From Anaerolineaceae bacterium UBA6133 (GTDB lineage: Bacteria; Chloroflexota; Anaerolineae; Anaerolineales; Anaerolineaceae): a DNA stretch of 47,138 nucleotides. The position numbers and the translations under genes were made by a program. Where the stretch lies: NCBI GenBank assembly GCA_002435825.1, contig DIVL01000036.1, positions 1-47,138 of the forward strand. Reading direction: 5' to 3'. Positions 34,136 to 43,253 of the stretch are shown here, piece after piece. A model generated the notes under the pieces. The model did not search any database and was not told the origin of the DNA. It worked only from the letters and a program-made list of their open reading frames with translations. Within the stretch, counting starts at the first letter, position 1. Each line of letters starts with the position of its first letter.

Positions 34136-35314
34136 ATGATCAATCCTTCAACACCTGTAGCACATCTCAAACCATATTTTTTTGCAGCATTAAAGCAGGT
34201 ATTGGCAGACCTGGATGAACGCGGCGTGGATGTGATCCGGCTGGATATGGGCTCGCCTGACCTGCCGCCCGCGGATTTCATTGTTGACAAGCTGGTTGAA
34301 TCAGCCAGAAATCCGAAGAAGCACGGCTACTCACCAGCCGGCGGCACACCAGCTTATCTAAAAGCGGTCAGCACCTATTACAAACGCCGTTTTAATGTTG
34401 ATATCGACCCTGCGACTGAGGCTTTGGGTCTGATTGGCTCCAAGGAAGGCTTGTTTAACCTGAACCACACTCTGCTCGACCCGGGTGACATGGTGCTTTT
34501 GCCTGATCCCTTTTACCCGGTCTATTTGGCTGGTGCCGAGCTGGCAGGCGCGCATTATCATTTCATGCCTTTGCTGAAGAAAAACAATTTCCTGCCGGAC
34601 TTTGATGCGATTCCTGAGGATGTCGCCAGAAAAGCAAAAATCATGTGGCTCAATTATCCAAATAATCCGACCGGGGCTACCGCGGACCTTGATTTTTATG
34701 CCAGGGCAGTTGATTATGCCCGCAAATATGACATTCTTATCGCGCATGATGCTCCTTATTGTGACCTTGCTTTTGGCGACTACGTCCCTCCCAGCATCCT
34801 TGAGGTCGATGGCGCCAAGGACGTGACGGTGGAGTTTAACTCGCTTTCCAAAACCTACAACATGGCAGGCTGGCGCATTGGCATGGCGGTTGGTAACGCC
34901 GATATCATTTGCGTGCTGGCGAATTATAAAAGCCAGATCGATTCTTCAATTTTTGCGCCCATCCAGGATGCGGCAGTAGTTGCCCTGACCTCTGACCAGG
35001 CTTGGCTGAAAAAGCGCAACAAGATTTATGAAGCCCGTCGTGATGTGGTCTATGAAGGCTTGATTGATGCTGGCTTTGAAGTGGATTTGCCAGAGGCAGC
35101 GCTGTATCTCTGGGCAAAATTGCCTGAGGGTTTTACAGACCCCGTAAAGTTTTGCGCCGACCTGCTGCAGGATACTGGTGTAAGTATCACACCAGGAGTG
35201 ATTTATGGCCCCAGCGGCGCTGAATACATCCGGATTTCGATCGTGATTTCCACGGACCGGATTGATGAAGCAATGCGGAGATTAAAGGATTGGGTTGAAA
35301 AACAACGACAATAG
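34136..35314 (+). CDS. Class I/II aminotransferase (LL-diaminopimelate aminotransferase-like)
   Basis: 392 residues from ATG 34136. PLP-enzyme motifs include LDMGSPDLPP, HGYSPAGGTPAYLKAV, NYPNNPTGA, HDAPYCDLAF and the Schiff-base lysine K239 in SLSKTYNMAGWR. It belongs to the broad group with DapL, AlaT and aspartate/aromatic aminotransferases; DapL (lysine and cell-wall precursor synthesis) is plausible, but substrate-binding residues cannot be assigned with certainty. The frame is open to 33998, but that part precedes the -10 box. The GGAG at 34115-34118 is 17 bases from the ATG, so its ribosome-binding site is weak. It overlaps hflX by 20 bases. Confidence 0.85.
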   Translation: MINPSTPVAHLKPYFFAALKQVLADLDERGVDVIRLDMGSPDLPPADFIVDKLVESARNPKKHGYSPAGGTPAYLKAVSTYYKRRFNVDIDPATEALGLIGSKEGLFNLNHTLLDPGDMVLLPDPFYPVYLAGAELAGAHYHFMPLLKKNNFLPDFDAIPEDVARKAKIMWLNYPNNPTGATADLDFYARAVDYARKYDILIAHDAPYCDLAFGDYVPPSILEVDGAKDVTVEFNSLSKTYNMAGWRIGMAVGNADIICVLANYKSQIDSSIFAPIQDAAVVALTSDQAWLKKRNKIYEARRDVVYEGLIDAGFEVDLPEAALYLWAKLPEGFTDPVKFCADLLQDTGVSITPGVIYGPSGAEYIRISIVISTDRIDEAMRRLKDWVEKQRQ

Positions 35315-36632
35315 ATCAACAAACGAACAAATTATCACAGAAGCCGCACCTGAACCTGCCCTGATGGTTGGGGTACATGTCAGATCTGAGGTGGATCCGA
35401 AGTTTACGCTCGAAGATTCCCTGCAGGAACTTGCACTCCTGGCTGACACTGCTGGTCTTGCGATAGTGGGAGAGGTCACCCAAAATTTGTCATCACCGAA
35501 CTCACGCACATATGTAGGAAAAGGAAAACTTGAGGAAGTCAAGCTATTGGCTGATGAGTTTGACGCGAAGATCATCTTATTTGATGATGAACTATCCCCA
35601 CGCCATCAACGTGAGCTCGAAGAGGAATTGGGTGAGGGCAAGAGGGTCATCGACCGGACAGCCTTGATCCTGGACATCTTTGCGCAGCACGCCAACACGC
35701 GGGAAGGTATGCTGCAGGTGGAGCTGGCGCAATATCGCTACCTCTTGCCGCGTCTGACTGGCGCCTGGACCCACCTTGCCCGACAGACAGGTGGGGCATC
35801 GGGCAGATCTGGTGGAGTGGGGGGTGTAGGCTTGCGCGGACCTGGCGAGACCCAACTTGAAATCGATCGGCGCGAGATCAAGAAGAAAATCGCAAGGCTC
35901 GAAGACGAACTGGACAAGGTACGTGAGCACCGCAGCCGGCACCGCCAACAACGAAAAAAATCCAACATCCCGGTTGTGGCGCTGGTGGGTTATACCAACG
36001 CTGGCAAGTCCACGCTGCTCAACAAGCTCACAAAAGCCGATATTTACGTTGCGGATCAGCTGTTTGCCACGCTCGACCCAACCACAAGGCAGCTTGAATT
36101 GCCCGCTGGTGAGACCGTTCTACTGACGGACACAGTGGGCTTCATCCACAAATTGCCAACCTACCTGGTGGCTGCTTTCCGGGCGACCCTGGAAGAAATT
36201 GTTGAGGCGGATTTGCTGATCCACATGGTGGATGCCTCTCACAAGAACGCCCAGTCGCAGAGGCTGACTGTGCTGGAGACGCTGGAAGAGATTGGAGCAG
36301 CCGAGATCCCAATCCTGACGGTCTACAACAAAACTGACCTACTAAGTTCCGACGAGATTGCCGACCTGAAAGATATTGCCGAGCCGAATTCGGTCTTGAT
36401 CAGCGCGCTGACAGGGGATGGGCTAAGCGAATTGGCTGAGGCAATCGCGGTTGGAACCTACCTGACATTTGTGCACGTCAAGGTCAAGTTGCCTTACTCG
36501 GAAGGCAGGCTGGTTTCGTTGATGCACGAAAAAGGGCATGTCAGGGATGTTCAACACCAGGAGGATGGCATCCTGATCGATGGAATGCTCCCCAGGCAGC
36601 TTCTGGCATTTTTTGACGCTTATCGGAAATAA
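35295..36632 (+). CDS. hflX: GTPase HflX
   Basis: 445 residues. N-terminal HflX domain (GKGKLEEVK, ELSPRHQRELEE, DRTALILDIFAQHA, EGMLQVELAQYRYLLPRLTG), a glycine-rich loop (TGGASGRSGG, GPGETQLEIDRR), a coiled coil, and the G domain with G1 GYTNAGKST, G3 DTVGF and G4 NKTD. HflX splits stalled or hibernating 70S ribosomes under stress. The TTG start 35295 (AAGGAT upstream) lies inside the aminotransferase end; an ATG at 35364 is the alternative. No own promoter is seen. Confidence 0.95.
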   Translation: MKNNDNRSTNEQIITEAAPEPALMVGVHVRSEVDPKFTLEDSLQELALLADTAGLAIVGEVTQNLSSPNSRTYVGKGKLEEVKLLADEFDAKIILFDDELSPRHQRELEEELGEGKRVIDRTALILDIFAQHANTREGMLQVELAQYRYLLPRLTGAWTHLARQTGGASGRSGGVGGVGLRGPGETQLEIDRREIKKKIARLEDELDKVREHRSRHRQQRKKSNIPVVALVGYTNAGKSTLLNKLTKADIYVADQLFATLDPTTRQLELPAGETVLLTDTVGFIHKLPTYLVAAFRATLEEIVEADLLIHMVDASHKNAQSQRLTVLETLEEIGAAEIPILTVYNKTDLLSSDEIADLKDIAEPNSVLISALTGDGLSELAEAIAVGTYLTFVHVKVKLPYSEGRLVSLMHEKGHVRDVQHQEDGILIDGMLPRQLLAFFDAYRK

Positions 36633-36655
36633 AAAAGGCCAGGGTTACCTGGCCT
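36630..36655 (-). terminator. Rho-independent terminator of rpmF
   Basis: AGGCCAGG (36636-36643), loop GTTA, CCTGGCCT (36648-36655). The run of six A's (36631-36636) gives a U-tract only for minus-strand transcripts, so it serves rpmF. For the plus strand it is a stem without U-tract that touches the hflX stop. Confidence 0.88.
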
Positions 36656-36677
36656 ATAGTCGGCAGGATATCAGTGA

Positions 36678-36863
36678 TTATTCGTTATCAGTGGTGAGAA
36701 CTTCTCTACCCTGATAGAAACCGCACTTTGGGCAAACACGATGGGACAGACGAGGCTCACCGCAATTTGGGCAGGCAATACCGTTGCGAGCTTTAAGAGC
36801 GTCATGCGCGCGGCGGCGGTCCCGGCGACCGGAAGACAGTTTTCTTTTAGGTAATGGGGTCAT
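36678..36863 (-). CDS. rpmF: 50S ribosomal protein L32
   Basis: 61 residues. Typical PLPKRKLSSGRRDRRRAHDAL start, then a zinc ribbon CPNCGEPRLSHRVCPKCG (CX2C...CX2C), so it is the zinc-dependent form. GAGGAG precedes the ATG. It has its own promoter and terminator and is a single-gene unit on the strand opposite to both neighbours. Confidence 0.97.
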   Translation of the reverse strand: MTPLPKRKLSSGRRDRRRAHDALKARNGIACPNCGEPRLSHRVCPKCGFYQGREVLTTDNE

Positions 36864-36904
36864 CTTTAACTCCTCATAAAACTAACAATTACATTAACCT
36901 GCTT

Positions 36905-36933
36905 ATTCTACCTACTAAAGTGAGATTGGTCAA
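36905..36933 (-). promoter_or_regulatory. sigma-70-type promoter of rpmF
   Basis: Minus strand: TTGACC (36933-36928), 17-base spacer, TAGAAT (36910-36905), five of six matches in each box. Transcription should start near 36898, about 35 bases before the rpmF ATG. Confidence 0.85.
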
Positions 36934-37051
36934 GGACGAATTTTGGGTTTGTTGATAGTCTTGGAAAATAAGACGCAGAAGTATCTAGGTCCATCATGAT
37001 AACAAGATGTTCGTATGAGGGAAAAGTGCAGGAAGCAGGTAAAATTTATAT

Positions 37052-37849
37052 ATGCAAAAGAAAATTGTCCTGATTCGTGGTGGCGGTGACCTGGCAAGTG
37101 GGGTCGCAGTCTGTTTGCACGAAGCTGGCTACGGGGTCGTAATCACAGAACTGGGGCAACCCCTGGTGGTCAGGCGCAGCGTCGCGTTTGCCGAGGCAGT
37201 TTATGAGGGAAGCTGCGAGGTGGAGGGGATTGTTGGGCGGAAGGTGGAAAGCGTAGCGCAGGCTTGGGATGCGCTTGCAGCAGGGGAGATTGCGGTTTTG
37301 GTGGATCCGGATTGTAAATGCCGTGAGAGCCTTGAGCCACTCGTGATTGTAGATGGTCGAATGCTAAAACACGAAACACCCGGCGAATTCGGGGGGGAGT
37401 GGCGGGTCATTGGTTTGGGACCGGGCTTCATTGGAGGAGTGAACTGCTGGGTTGCGATAGAAACCAACCGGGGTGCGAATCTGGGCAAAATCTTGCACGA
37501 AGGCAGGCCTGAACCCGACACGGGACTACCGGCAAATGTACTGGGATACAGCCGGGAGAGAGTGTTTTATGCCCACCGGGACGGTTTCTTCAAGGCTTTC
37601 GTAAGAATCGGGGATATTGTCGATGCTGGGCAAAAGATTGGTGAAATCGAGGGTGAGCCAATAAACAGCCAAATCAAGGGAATTGTGCGCGGGATGTTGC
37701 GGGATGGATTGATAGTTCAGGCAGGGTACAAGCTGGGAGACGTCGATCCGACCTGTGAGAGTGCGGTTTGTTTCACGGTTTCGGATAAAGCCCGGAAAAT
37801 CGGATCTGCGGTAGTAGAAGCCTTGTGGGAAATCGAAAAGCAAGGATAG
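37052..37849 (+). CDS. yqeB: YqeB, selenium-dependent molybdenum hydroxylase maturation protein (EF2563 family)
   Basis: 265 residues. The start IVLIRGGGDLASGVAVCLHEAGYGVVITEL is the family signature, with a Rossmann-like nucleotide site. LVDPDC, GEWRVIGLGPGF and the lipoyl-like DIVDAGQKIGEIEGEPI with FTVSDKARKIGS near the C-terminus also match. The exact reaction is unknown; genome surveys link YqeB with YqeC to labile-selenium hydroxylases (xanthine dehydrogenase type). It precedes yqeC by 2 bases. No hydroxylase gene is in this window. Confidence 0.9.
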   Translation: MQKKIVLIRGGGDLASGVAVCLHEAGYGVVITELGQPLVVRRSVAFAEAVYEGSCEVEGIVGRKVESVAQAWDALAAGEIAVLVDPDCKCRESLEPLVIVDGRMLKHETPGEFGGEWRVIGLGPGFIGGVNCWVAIETNRGANLGKILHEGRPEPDTGLPANVLGYSRERVFYAHRDGFFKAFVRIGDIVDAGQKIGEIEGEPINSQIKGIVRGMLRDGLIVQAGYKLGDVDPTCESAVCFTVSDKARKIGSAVVEALWEIEKQG

Positions 37850-37851
37850 AA

Positions 37852-38610
37852 TTGAAAATTACTGACGCTTTGCGCATAGGTGAAGGGGATATAGTCGCAA
37901 TAGTTGGAGCGGGGGGTAAGACCAGCCTGATGTTTGCGCTGGCAGACGCAGCGCGCAAACCAGTATGCCTGACCACGACCACAAAGCTGATGCGCGGGGA
38001 AGGGCAGGGAATAGCAGAGCACATCCTTTTTTCCGATTTTGTAAGTGACTTTGGGAAGAACCTGAAGCGGGCGGAAATCAATCTTGTTACAAACCCCCTA
38101 AATGACCGCAATCAAAAACGGTTGGGGTTATCCCGTAGCCAGGCTGATCAGTTGATCTCTGTTTGCAAGCAGGAGAAGGTCACTTGTCTGATTGAAGCAG
38201 ACGGTGCCCGGCATTTAGCCCTCAAAGCGCCGGCAGAATGGGAGCCGGTCATTCCATCCCACGTGGACCTGGTGATTGTTGTCGTAGGGCTGAGCGCAAT
38301 CGGTAGACCTCTCAACGCAGAATTTGTTTTCAGACCAGAACTATTCAGCGAATTGACTGGTTTATTTCTTGGGTATCCGATCCAACTGGAACATATCATC
38401 AGGATGCTTAACCATCCTCAAGGGGGACTGAAGGGCATGCCCCCAAAAAGCAGAGCTGCCGTAGTTTTCAACCAGGCTGATGCTGATACCTTAAAGCCAG
38501 GTGATCGGGATTTGATAAGGGAAGCTTTATGCGAGAATTATTCTGCCGCAATTCTTACAAGCTTGCGAACCGATCCTGAAAACTGCGAAATATTTTTTGA
38601 TCGTAGGTGA
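37852..38610 (+). CDS. yqeC: YqeC, selenium-dependent hydroxylase accessory protein
   Basis: 252 residues from TTG 37852 (AAGGAT upstream); the frame also allows GTG 37825, inside yqeB. It has a P-loop-type GAGGKTSLMFALA (Walker A), then TTTTKL, LIEADGARHLALKAP and VVVGLSAIGRPL, the diagnostic YqeC blocks. As a predicted NTPase it would help insert selenium into molybdenum hydroxylases. The pair yqeBC sits directly upstream of the Mo/W cofactor genes. There is a 98-base gap with a separate promoter before moeA. Confidence 0.9.
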   Translation: MKITDALRIGEGDIVAIVGAGGKTSLMFALADAARKPVCLTTTTKLMRGEGQGIAEHILFSDFVSDFGKNLKRAEINLVTNPLNDRNQKRLGLSRSQADQLISVCKQEKVTCLIEADGARHLALKAPAEWEPVIPSHVDLVIVVVGLSAIGRPLNAEFVFRPELFSELTGLFLGYPIQLEHIIRMLNHPQGGLKGMPPKSRAAVVFNQADADTLKPGDRDLIREALCENYSAAILTSLRTDPENCEIFFDRR

Positions 38611-38647
38611 GCATTCGAGCAAATTCAAGCGTTTACAAGCTTATTTA

Positions 38648-38676
38648 TTGAGCATTTACCTTCTTGCGATTACAAT
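38648..38676 (+). promoter_or_regulatory. sigma-70-type promoter of the moeA-moaA cofactor cluster
   Basis: TTGAGC (38648-38653), 17-base spacer, TACAAT (38671-38676), four and five of six consensus bases. The start would be near 38683, and AGAGGTG precedes ATG 38709. No molybdenum-cofactor riboswitch fold fits in this short leader. Confidence 0.7.
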
Positions 38677-38708
38677 ACATCAGCAATATCTAACTGAAAG
38701 AGGTGTAA

Positions 38709-39911
38709 ATGCTTAACGTTATCCCGATTGCGGACGCCTTGGGTCTTGTCCTTGAAAAATTTGGCAGCAAAACCGGTCGGATTGAACATGTCAGCCTGGA
38801 AAAAGCCCTCGGCAGGTACCTTGGCGAGGAAACTATTGCCCAGGAGGACGTGCCGGCCTTTGACCGCTCAACGGTGGACGGTTTCGCAGTCCGGAGTTCA
38901 GATTTGCGGGGTTGCTCGGATTCGATCCCGGCGATTCTAGAAAAGTCTGGCGAGTCCATCATGGGTCTTGCTTACGAAATCCCGTTGGCACCTGGCAATT
39001 GCGTCTACGTGCCAACCGGCGGCGCGATGCCCCCGGATGCGGATTCAATGGTCATGCTGGAGTTCACGGAGGATTTGGGGGGCGACCAGTTCGCATTCTA
39101 CAAGCCGGTTGCGCCAGGGGCAAACCTGATTTTGCGCGGCGAAGATTTACAGCAGGGTGAAGCAATCCTTAAATCTGGTAGAAAACTCGGAGTAGCGGAT
39201 ATCGGCACGTTAGCTGCGCTTGGTAAAACCGAAGTGCCAGTTTTCTCCCGACCCATGGTGGGCATCATTTCCACCGGCGACGAACTCATCCCGCCAGGCG
39301 AGAACCTGAAACCCGGGCAGATCAGGGACGTCAACACGGATATGTTAAAGGCTGCTGTTGAGAAGTTTAATGGCATTGCGATCAGCAGGGGAATCGTGGA
39401 AGACGATTACGAAGCCCTAAAAGAGTCTTGTAAGGCATTAATTTTGGATGTGGATGTTCTGCTAGTTTCAGGCGGCACCTCTGTCGGTGAGAAAGACAAC
39501 ATGCCCAGGATCGTAACTGAGCTGGGCGAGATGTTGGTCCACGGTTTGGCTGTAAAGCCCGGCAAACCTACCATTATTGGTGAGGTAGAAGGCAAAGCTG
39601 TGTTTGGCTTGCCGGGAAATCCAGTGGCTGCTTTCTTTATTTTTGATTATTTGGTGAAGCCTCTCCTGCTAGCATTACAGGGGGGCAAGGTTGAAACCGA
39701 GCAGGTGGAGGCAAGGCTTAGCCGGGCAGTGTCATCAAACCACGGCAGGGAGGAGTTCATCCTGGTGCACCTGGAGGGAAACGAAGCGGAACCGGTCCCG
39801 AGCAAATCCGGGTTGATCAGCACGGTTTCCCGCGCCAACGCTTATTTCATCATTCCCCGGGAGCAGGAGGGTCTGCCAAAAGGCGCCCTGGTCAAGGTTA
39901 CACGATTGTGA
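38709..39911 (+). CDS. moeA: Molybdopterin molybdenumtransferase MoeA (paralogue 1)
   Basis: 400 residues, the usual MoeA length. Motifs: DRSTVDGFAVRSSDL (family SAMDGYAV variant), MPPDADSMVMLE, GEDLQQGE, PMVGIISTGDELIPPGE, VSGGTSVGEKDNMP (catalytic SGGxS region), VKPGKPT and GLPGNPVAAF. MoeA inserts molybdate, or tungstate, into adenylylated molybdopterin. A second MoeA follows 6 bases after its stop. In tungsten-using anaerobes such pairs are thought to separate Mo from W; which paralogue does which cannot be read from sequence. Confidence 0.93.
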   Translation: MLNVIPIADALGLVLEKFGSKTGRIEHVSLEKALGRYLGEETIAQEDVPAFDRSTVDGFAVRSSDLRGCSDSIPAILEKSGESIMGLAYEIPLAPGNCVYVPTGGAMPPDADSMVMLEFTEDLGGDQFAFYKPVAPGANLILRGEDLQQGEAILKSGRKLGVADIGTLAALGKTEVPVFSRPMVGIISTGDELIPPGENLKPGQIRDVNTDMLKAAVEKFNGIAISRGIVEDDYEALKESCKALILDVDVLLVSGGTSVGEKDNMPRIVTELGEMLVHGLAVKPGKPTIIGEVEGKAVFGLPGNPVAAFFIFDYLVKPLLLALQGGKVETEQVEARLSRAVSSNHGREEFILVHLEGNEAEPVPSKSGLISTVSRANAYFIIPREQEGLPKGALVKVTRL

Positions 39912-39917
39912 GGTCAA

Positions 39918-41831
39918 ATGGCATTTACATACTTATCTAACTATCCCCTCGAAGAAGCGCGCGAGCTTTTTCTTAGAGCTCTTGGTGAGGCAGGTTTGAA
40001 ACCGCGCGTGGAACGCGTTCCAACGAGCGAGGCAGATGGACGCATTACGGCTGAAGCTGTCTACGCCCGCATCTGCGCCCCACACTACAACGCCTGTGCC
40101 ATGGACGGCATCGCGCTGAAAGCCAGCCAGACCTATGGCGCCAGCGAAACCCGACCGGTGACGCTGCCAGAAAACTCCTTTAAGTGGGTCAACACCGGTG
40201 ATCCGCTGCCGGATGACTGCGATTGCGTGGTGATGGTCGAAGATGTGATCGAAACCGAGCAGGGGGTGCAGCTTTTTGGCGCCGCCACACCCTGGCAGCA
40301 CGTCCGCCAGATTGGGGAAGATATCGCCGCTGGCGACATGGTTGTCCCCAGTTTCACCGAGCTCAGCCCCTCTGCTTTGGGCGCTCTCCTGGCATCGGGC
40401 GTGATGGAAGTGCCGGTCATTCGCAAACCGATCGTGGGCATTATTCCTACGGGCAATGAGCTCGTCGCTCCAAGTTCCAATCCCAAGCCGGGAGATATCA
40501 TCGAATTTAACTCGACCATTTTCTCGGGCATGATGCAAGACTGGGGTTGCGAGAGCAAAGTTTACCCTGTGGTAAGCGACAAATCCGAAGAAATCATCAT
40601 CTGGTTGAAAACCGCAATCGCGGAGTGCGACCTGGTGCTGCTCAATGCAGGATCTTCGGCAGGGCAGAAGGACTTTTCGGTAGAAGCGATCCAAACCGTC
40701 GGTTCGGTAGTGCTGCACGGCGTGGCGATCAAACCGGGGAAGCCAACCATTCTTGGGATGACTACGGTAGGTGAGCAGGTCATTCCCCTGATTGGTCTTC
40801 CGGGCTATCCTGTCTCCGGAATCCTGGTGCTTGAGCAGTTGATCAAACCCGTGCTGGGAATGATGAGCGGTCGCCAGATCAGAGCGCCTGAATTTGTGGA
40901 AGCAACTATTTCCCGCCGGCTGGTCTCATCCTTGAAATACCTCGAATTCATTCGTGCCCGGCTCGGAAAAGTCGGGGGCAGGATTGTGGCTGTGCCGCTC
41001 AATCGCGGAGCTGGCGTTGTCAGTTCGTTTGTGAAAGCCGATGGGATCATTCATGTCCCGCAAAATGTGGAAGGCTATGAGGCTGGTGAGAAGGCGAGGG
41101 TGGAGCTGATGCGCCCGATGAAGGAAATCGAGCAGACATTGGTCATCACTGGCAGCCACGACCCTCTGATTGACGAAGTCATTGACATCATGCGCCGGAC
41201 CTGGTCTGATAGTTTTGTGGCTTCTTCGCACGTGGGCAGCATGGGCGGGATCATGGCGGTCAAGCGCGGCGAGGCACATCTCGGGGGTGTGCACCTGCTG
41301 GATGAAGCCAGCGGCGAGTATAACCGCGCCTACATCCGCAAGTTTTTCCCTGAAGGCGGTGTGGTGTTGATGCGCTGCGTCCAGAGGACCCAGGGTCTGA
41401 TGGTGGCAGCAGGCAATCCACTGGGAGTAGAAGGTATTGCTGACCTTCCCCGATTGCGCTATGTAAACCGGCAAAAGGGAAGCGGCACCCGGGTTCTGAT
41501 TGATTACCTGCTGAAGCAACAAGGAATTGACCCGTCTGCTATCCTGAATTATGATCGCGAAGAAATGACCCATACCGCGGTAGCAGCGGCAGTTGCAGCG
41601 GGTTCAGCGGATGCTGGCATGGGTATCCTCTCCGCAGCCAGGATTTACGGTCTCGGCTTTATTCCGGTCTGCCAGGAAGAATATGACTTGTTGATATCAG
41701 AATCCGCCTTGCCCATGGAACCTGTGCGGCGTCTGATCACGATCTTACGAAGTGACGAATTTGCTGCCCGTCTTGAAAAATTAGGCGGATATATGCTTGA
41801 CCAACCAGGAGAAATTATTCAATGGAATTGA
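39918..41831 (+). CDS. MoeA fused to a periplasmic-binding-protein-like domain (MoeA paralogue 2)
   Basis: 637 residues. MoeA part (1 to about 400): HYNACAMDGIALK, MVEDVIE, GIIPTGNELVAP, LLNAGSSAGQKDF, VAIKPGKPT and GLPGYPVSG. The C-terminal part (about 410-637) matches the PBP-like domain: LVITGSHDPLIDEVIDIM, HVGSMGGIMAVKRGEAHLGGVHLLDE, NRQKGSGTRVLIDYLL, and HTAVAAAVAAGSADAGMGI. It lacks a signal peptide and probably senses or delivers oxyanion or ligand inside the cell. GAGGT precedes the ATG. It overlaps moaC by 10 bases. Confidence 0.92.
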   Translation: MAFTYLSNYPLEEARELFLRALGEAGLKPRVERVPTSEADGRITAEAVYARICAPHYNACAMDGIALKASQTYGASETRPVTLPENSFKWVNTGDPLPDDCDCVVMVEDVIETEQGVQLFGAATPWQHVRQIGEDIAAGDMVVPSFTELSPSALGALLASGVMEVPVIRKPIVGIIPTGNELVAPSSNPKPGDIIEFNSTIFSGMMQDWGCESKVYPVVSDKSEEIIIWLKTAIAECDLVLLNAGSSAGQKDFSVEAIQTVGSVVLHGVAIKPGKPTILGMTTVGEQVIPLIGLPGYPVSGILVLEQLIKPVLGMMSGRQIRAPEFVEATISRRLVSSLKYLEFIRARLGKVGGRIVAVPLNRGAGVVSSFVKADGIIHVPQNVEGYEAGEKARVELMRPMKEIEQTLVITGSHDPLIDEVIDIMRRTWSDSFVASSHVGSMGGIMAVKRGEAHLGGVHLLDEASGEYNRAYIRKFFPEGGVVLMRCVQRTQGLMVAAGNPLGVEGIADLPRLRYVNRQKGSGTRVLIDYLLKQQGIDPSAILNYDREEMTHTAVAAAVAAGSADAGMGILSAARIYGLGFIPVCQEEYDLLISESALPMEPVRRLITILRSDEFAARLEKLGGYMLDQPGEIIQWN

Positions 41832-42301
41832 ACCACTTGGATGAACACGGTAACGCCCACATGGTGGATATCAGCGGAAAATCTGTGACCGACCGCGAAG
41901 CGACAGCCTCTGCGCGGATTATTATGCAGGCTGAAACGCTCAAAATGATCACCGAAGGCAATCTGCCAAAGGGGGATGTTTTTGCGGTTTCGCGGATCGC
42001 TGGCATCATGGCAGCTAAACGCACGAGCGACTTAATCCCCCTTTGCCACCCGATAGCGCTGAGCGGGATTGATATCAGGATTGAGGCGGATGGAGACAGG
42101 GAAATCGCTATAATTGCCCGTGTAAAAACCACCGGACAGACTGGCGCAGAAATGGAAGCATTAACTGCGGTGAGTGTAGCCGCTTTGACGATTTATGATA
42201 TGTGTAAAGCCGTGGACCGGAGCATGGAAATTAAATCGATACGACTGGAAAGCAAAAGCGGGGGAAAATCTGGTACCTTCGTAAGACAGGAAATATCCTG
42301 A
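41822..42301 (+). CDS. moaC: Cyclic pyranopterin monophosphate synthase
   Basis: 159 residues, full length. MVDISGKSVTDREATA, PLCHPIALSGIDI, TTGQTGAEMEALTAVSVAALTIYDMCKAVDR and the C-terminal SKSGGKSGTF are MoaC motifs. It converts the MoaA product into cyclic pyranopterin monophosphate, the first stable Mo/W-cofactor intermediate. ATG 41822 lies inside the end of the MoeA-PBP gene with GGAGAAA upstream; moaA follows one base after its stop. Confidence 0.96.
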   Translation: MELNHLDEHGNAHMVDISGKSVTDREATASARIIMQAETLKMITEGNLPKGDVFAVSRIAGIMAAKRTSDLIPLCHPIALSGIDIRIEADGDREIAIIARVKTTGQTGAEMEALTAVSVAALTIYDMCKAVDRSMEIKSIRLESKSGGKSGTFVRQEIS

Positions 42302-42302
42302 T

Positions 42303-43250
42303 ATGTTCGACAATTTTGGACGAGAAATATCCTATTTACGGCTTTCTGTCACAGAGCGCTGCACTTTGCGCTGTACATATTGTCGTGCTAGCGAAGACCT
42401 CTGTCCCAAGCAGGTCGAGCTGAATGCCAGGGATCTGGTTCGGATTGTTTATGCTTGCGCGGATCTTGGCATTACGCGAGTACGCCTTACGGGAGGAGAA
42501 CCCCTTCTACGGCGGGATATTGTGCAAATTGTTTCGGGAATTCGAGCCAATTCAAAAATCAGGGATATTTCTCTGACGACTAACGCGCAAATGCTGGCAG
42601 AATATGCCGCGGAGTTGAAGCAAGCGGGCTTGGATAGGGTCAATATCAGTCTCGACTCCCTTAAGCCGGATGTGTTTTATCAAATGACTGGCGGCGATCT
42701 GGAAAAGGTGAAGGCTGGCATAACAGCCTCCATTGACGCGGGATTATACCCGATCAAGATCAACGTGGTCCTGGTACGGGGATTGAATGACCTCGAAGTG
42801 GATGATTTCATTGCTCTGACGAGGGACCACGCCCTGGATGTGCGCTTTATTGAGTACATGCCGATCGGGGAAGGTTCCCAAAGCGAGATTCTGCGCGTGG
42901 ACAATTTGAAGATACTACAAGAGCACCCATCTCTGCAGCCGGTCTCCCCTCGCAACACGGGTCAGCCTTCACGGGATTACCAAATCCAAGGGTACAAGGG
43001 ACGGGTCGGATTCATCAGTCCGATTTCCCACCAGTTTTGCGCCGACTGTAATCGGATACGCGTCATGAGTGACGGCACACTCAGGACCTGCCTGGGGCAG
43101 GAACAGGAAGTGTCTCTGGTACAGGCTTTGGCGGACGGAGATGAAGCCTTGAAAGAGAAGATTAGGGCTGCGGTGTTGACTAAACCAGCTGGACACAATT
43201 TTCGATCAGCGCATTTAAACGCTCGCGGAATGAGCAAAATTGGAGGTTAG
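42303..43250 (+). CDS. moaA: GTP 3',8-cyclase (radical SAM)
   Basis: 315 residues. The radical-SAM cluster motif is CTLRCTYC near 21-28. The second cluster sits in the C-terminal segment, CADCN then TLRTCL. RLTGGEPLLRRD and SLTTNAQ are also typical. It ends RGMSKIGG, the conserved GG tail needed for substrate handling. It acts with MoaC on GTP. No MoaD, MoaE or MoeB is in the window. Confidence 0.96.
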   Translation: MFDNFGREISYLRLSVTERCTLRCTYCRASEDLCPKQVELNARDLVRIVYACADLGITRVRLTGGEPLLRRDIVQIVSGIRANSKIRDISLTTNAQMLAEYAAELKQAGLDRVNISLDSLKPDVFYQMTGGDLEKVKAGITASIDAGLYPIKINVVLVRGLNDLEVDDFIALTRDHALDVRFIEYMPIGEGSQSEILRVDNLKILQEHPSLQPVSPRNTGQPSRDYQIQGYKGRVGFISPISHQFCADCNRIRVMSDGTLRTCLGQEQEVSLVQALADGDEALKEKIRAAVLTKPAGHNFRSAHLNARGMSKIGG

Positions 43251-43253
43251 GCA

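Noticed and set aside
37040..37045. TAAAAT as -10 box of yqeB
   Set aside because: It lies only 7 bases before the ATG, leaving no room for a ribosome-binding site in the transcript.
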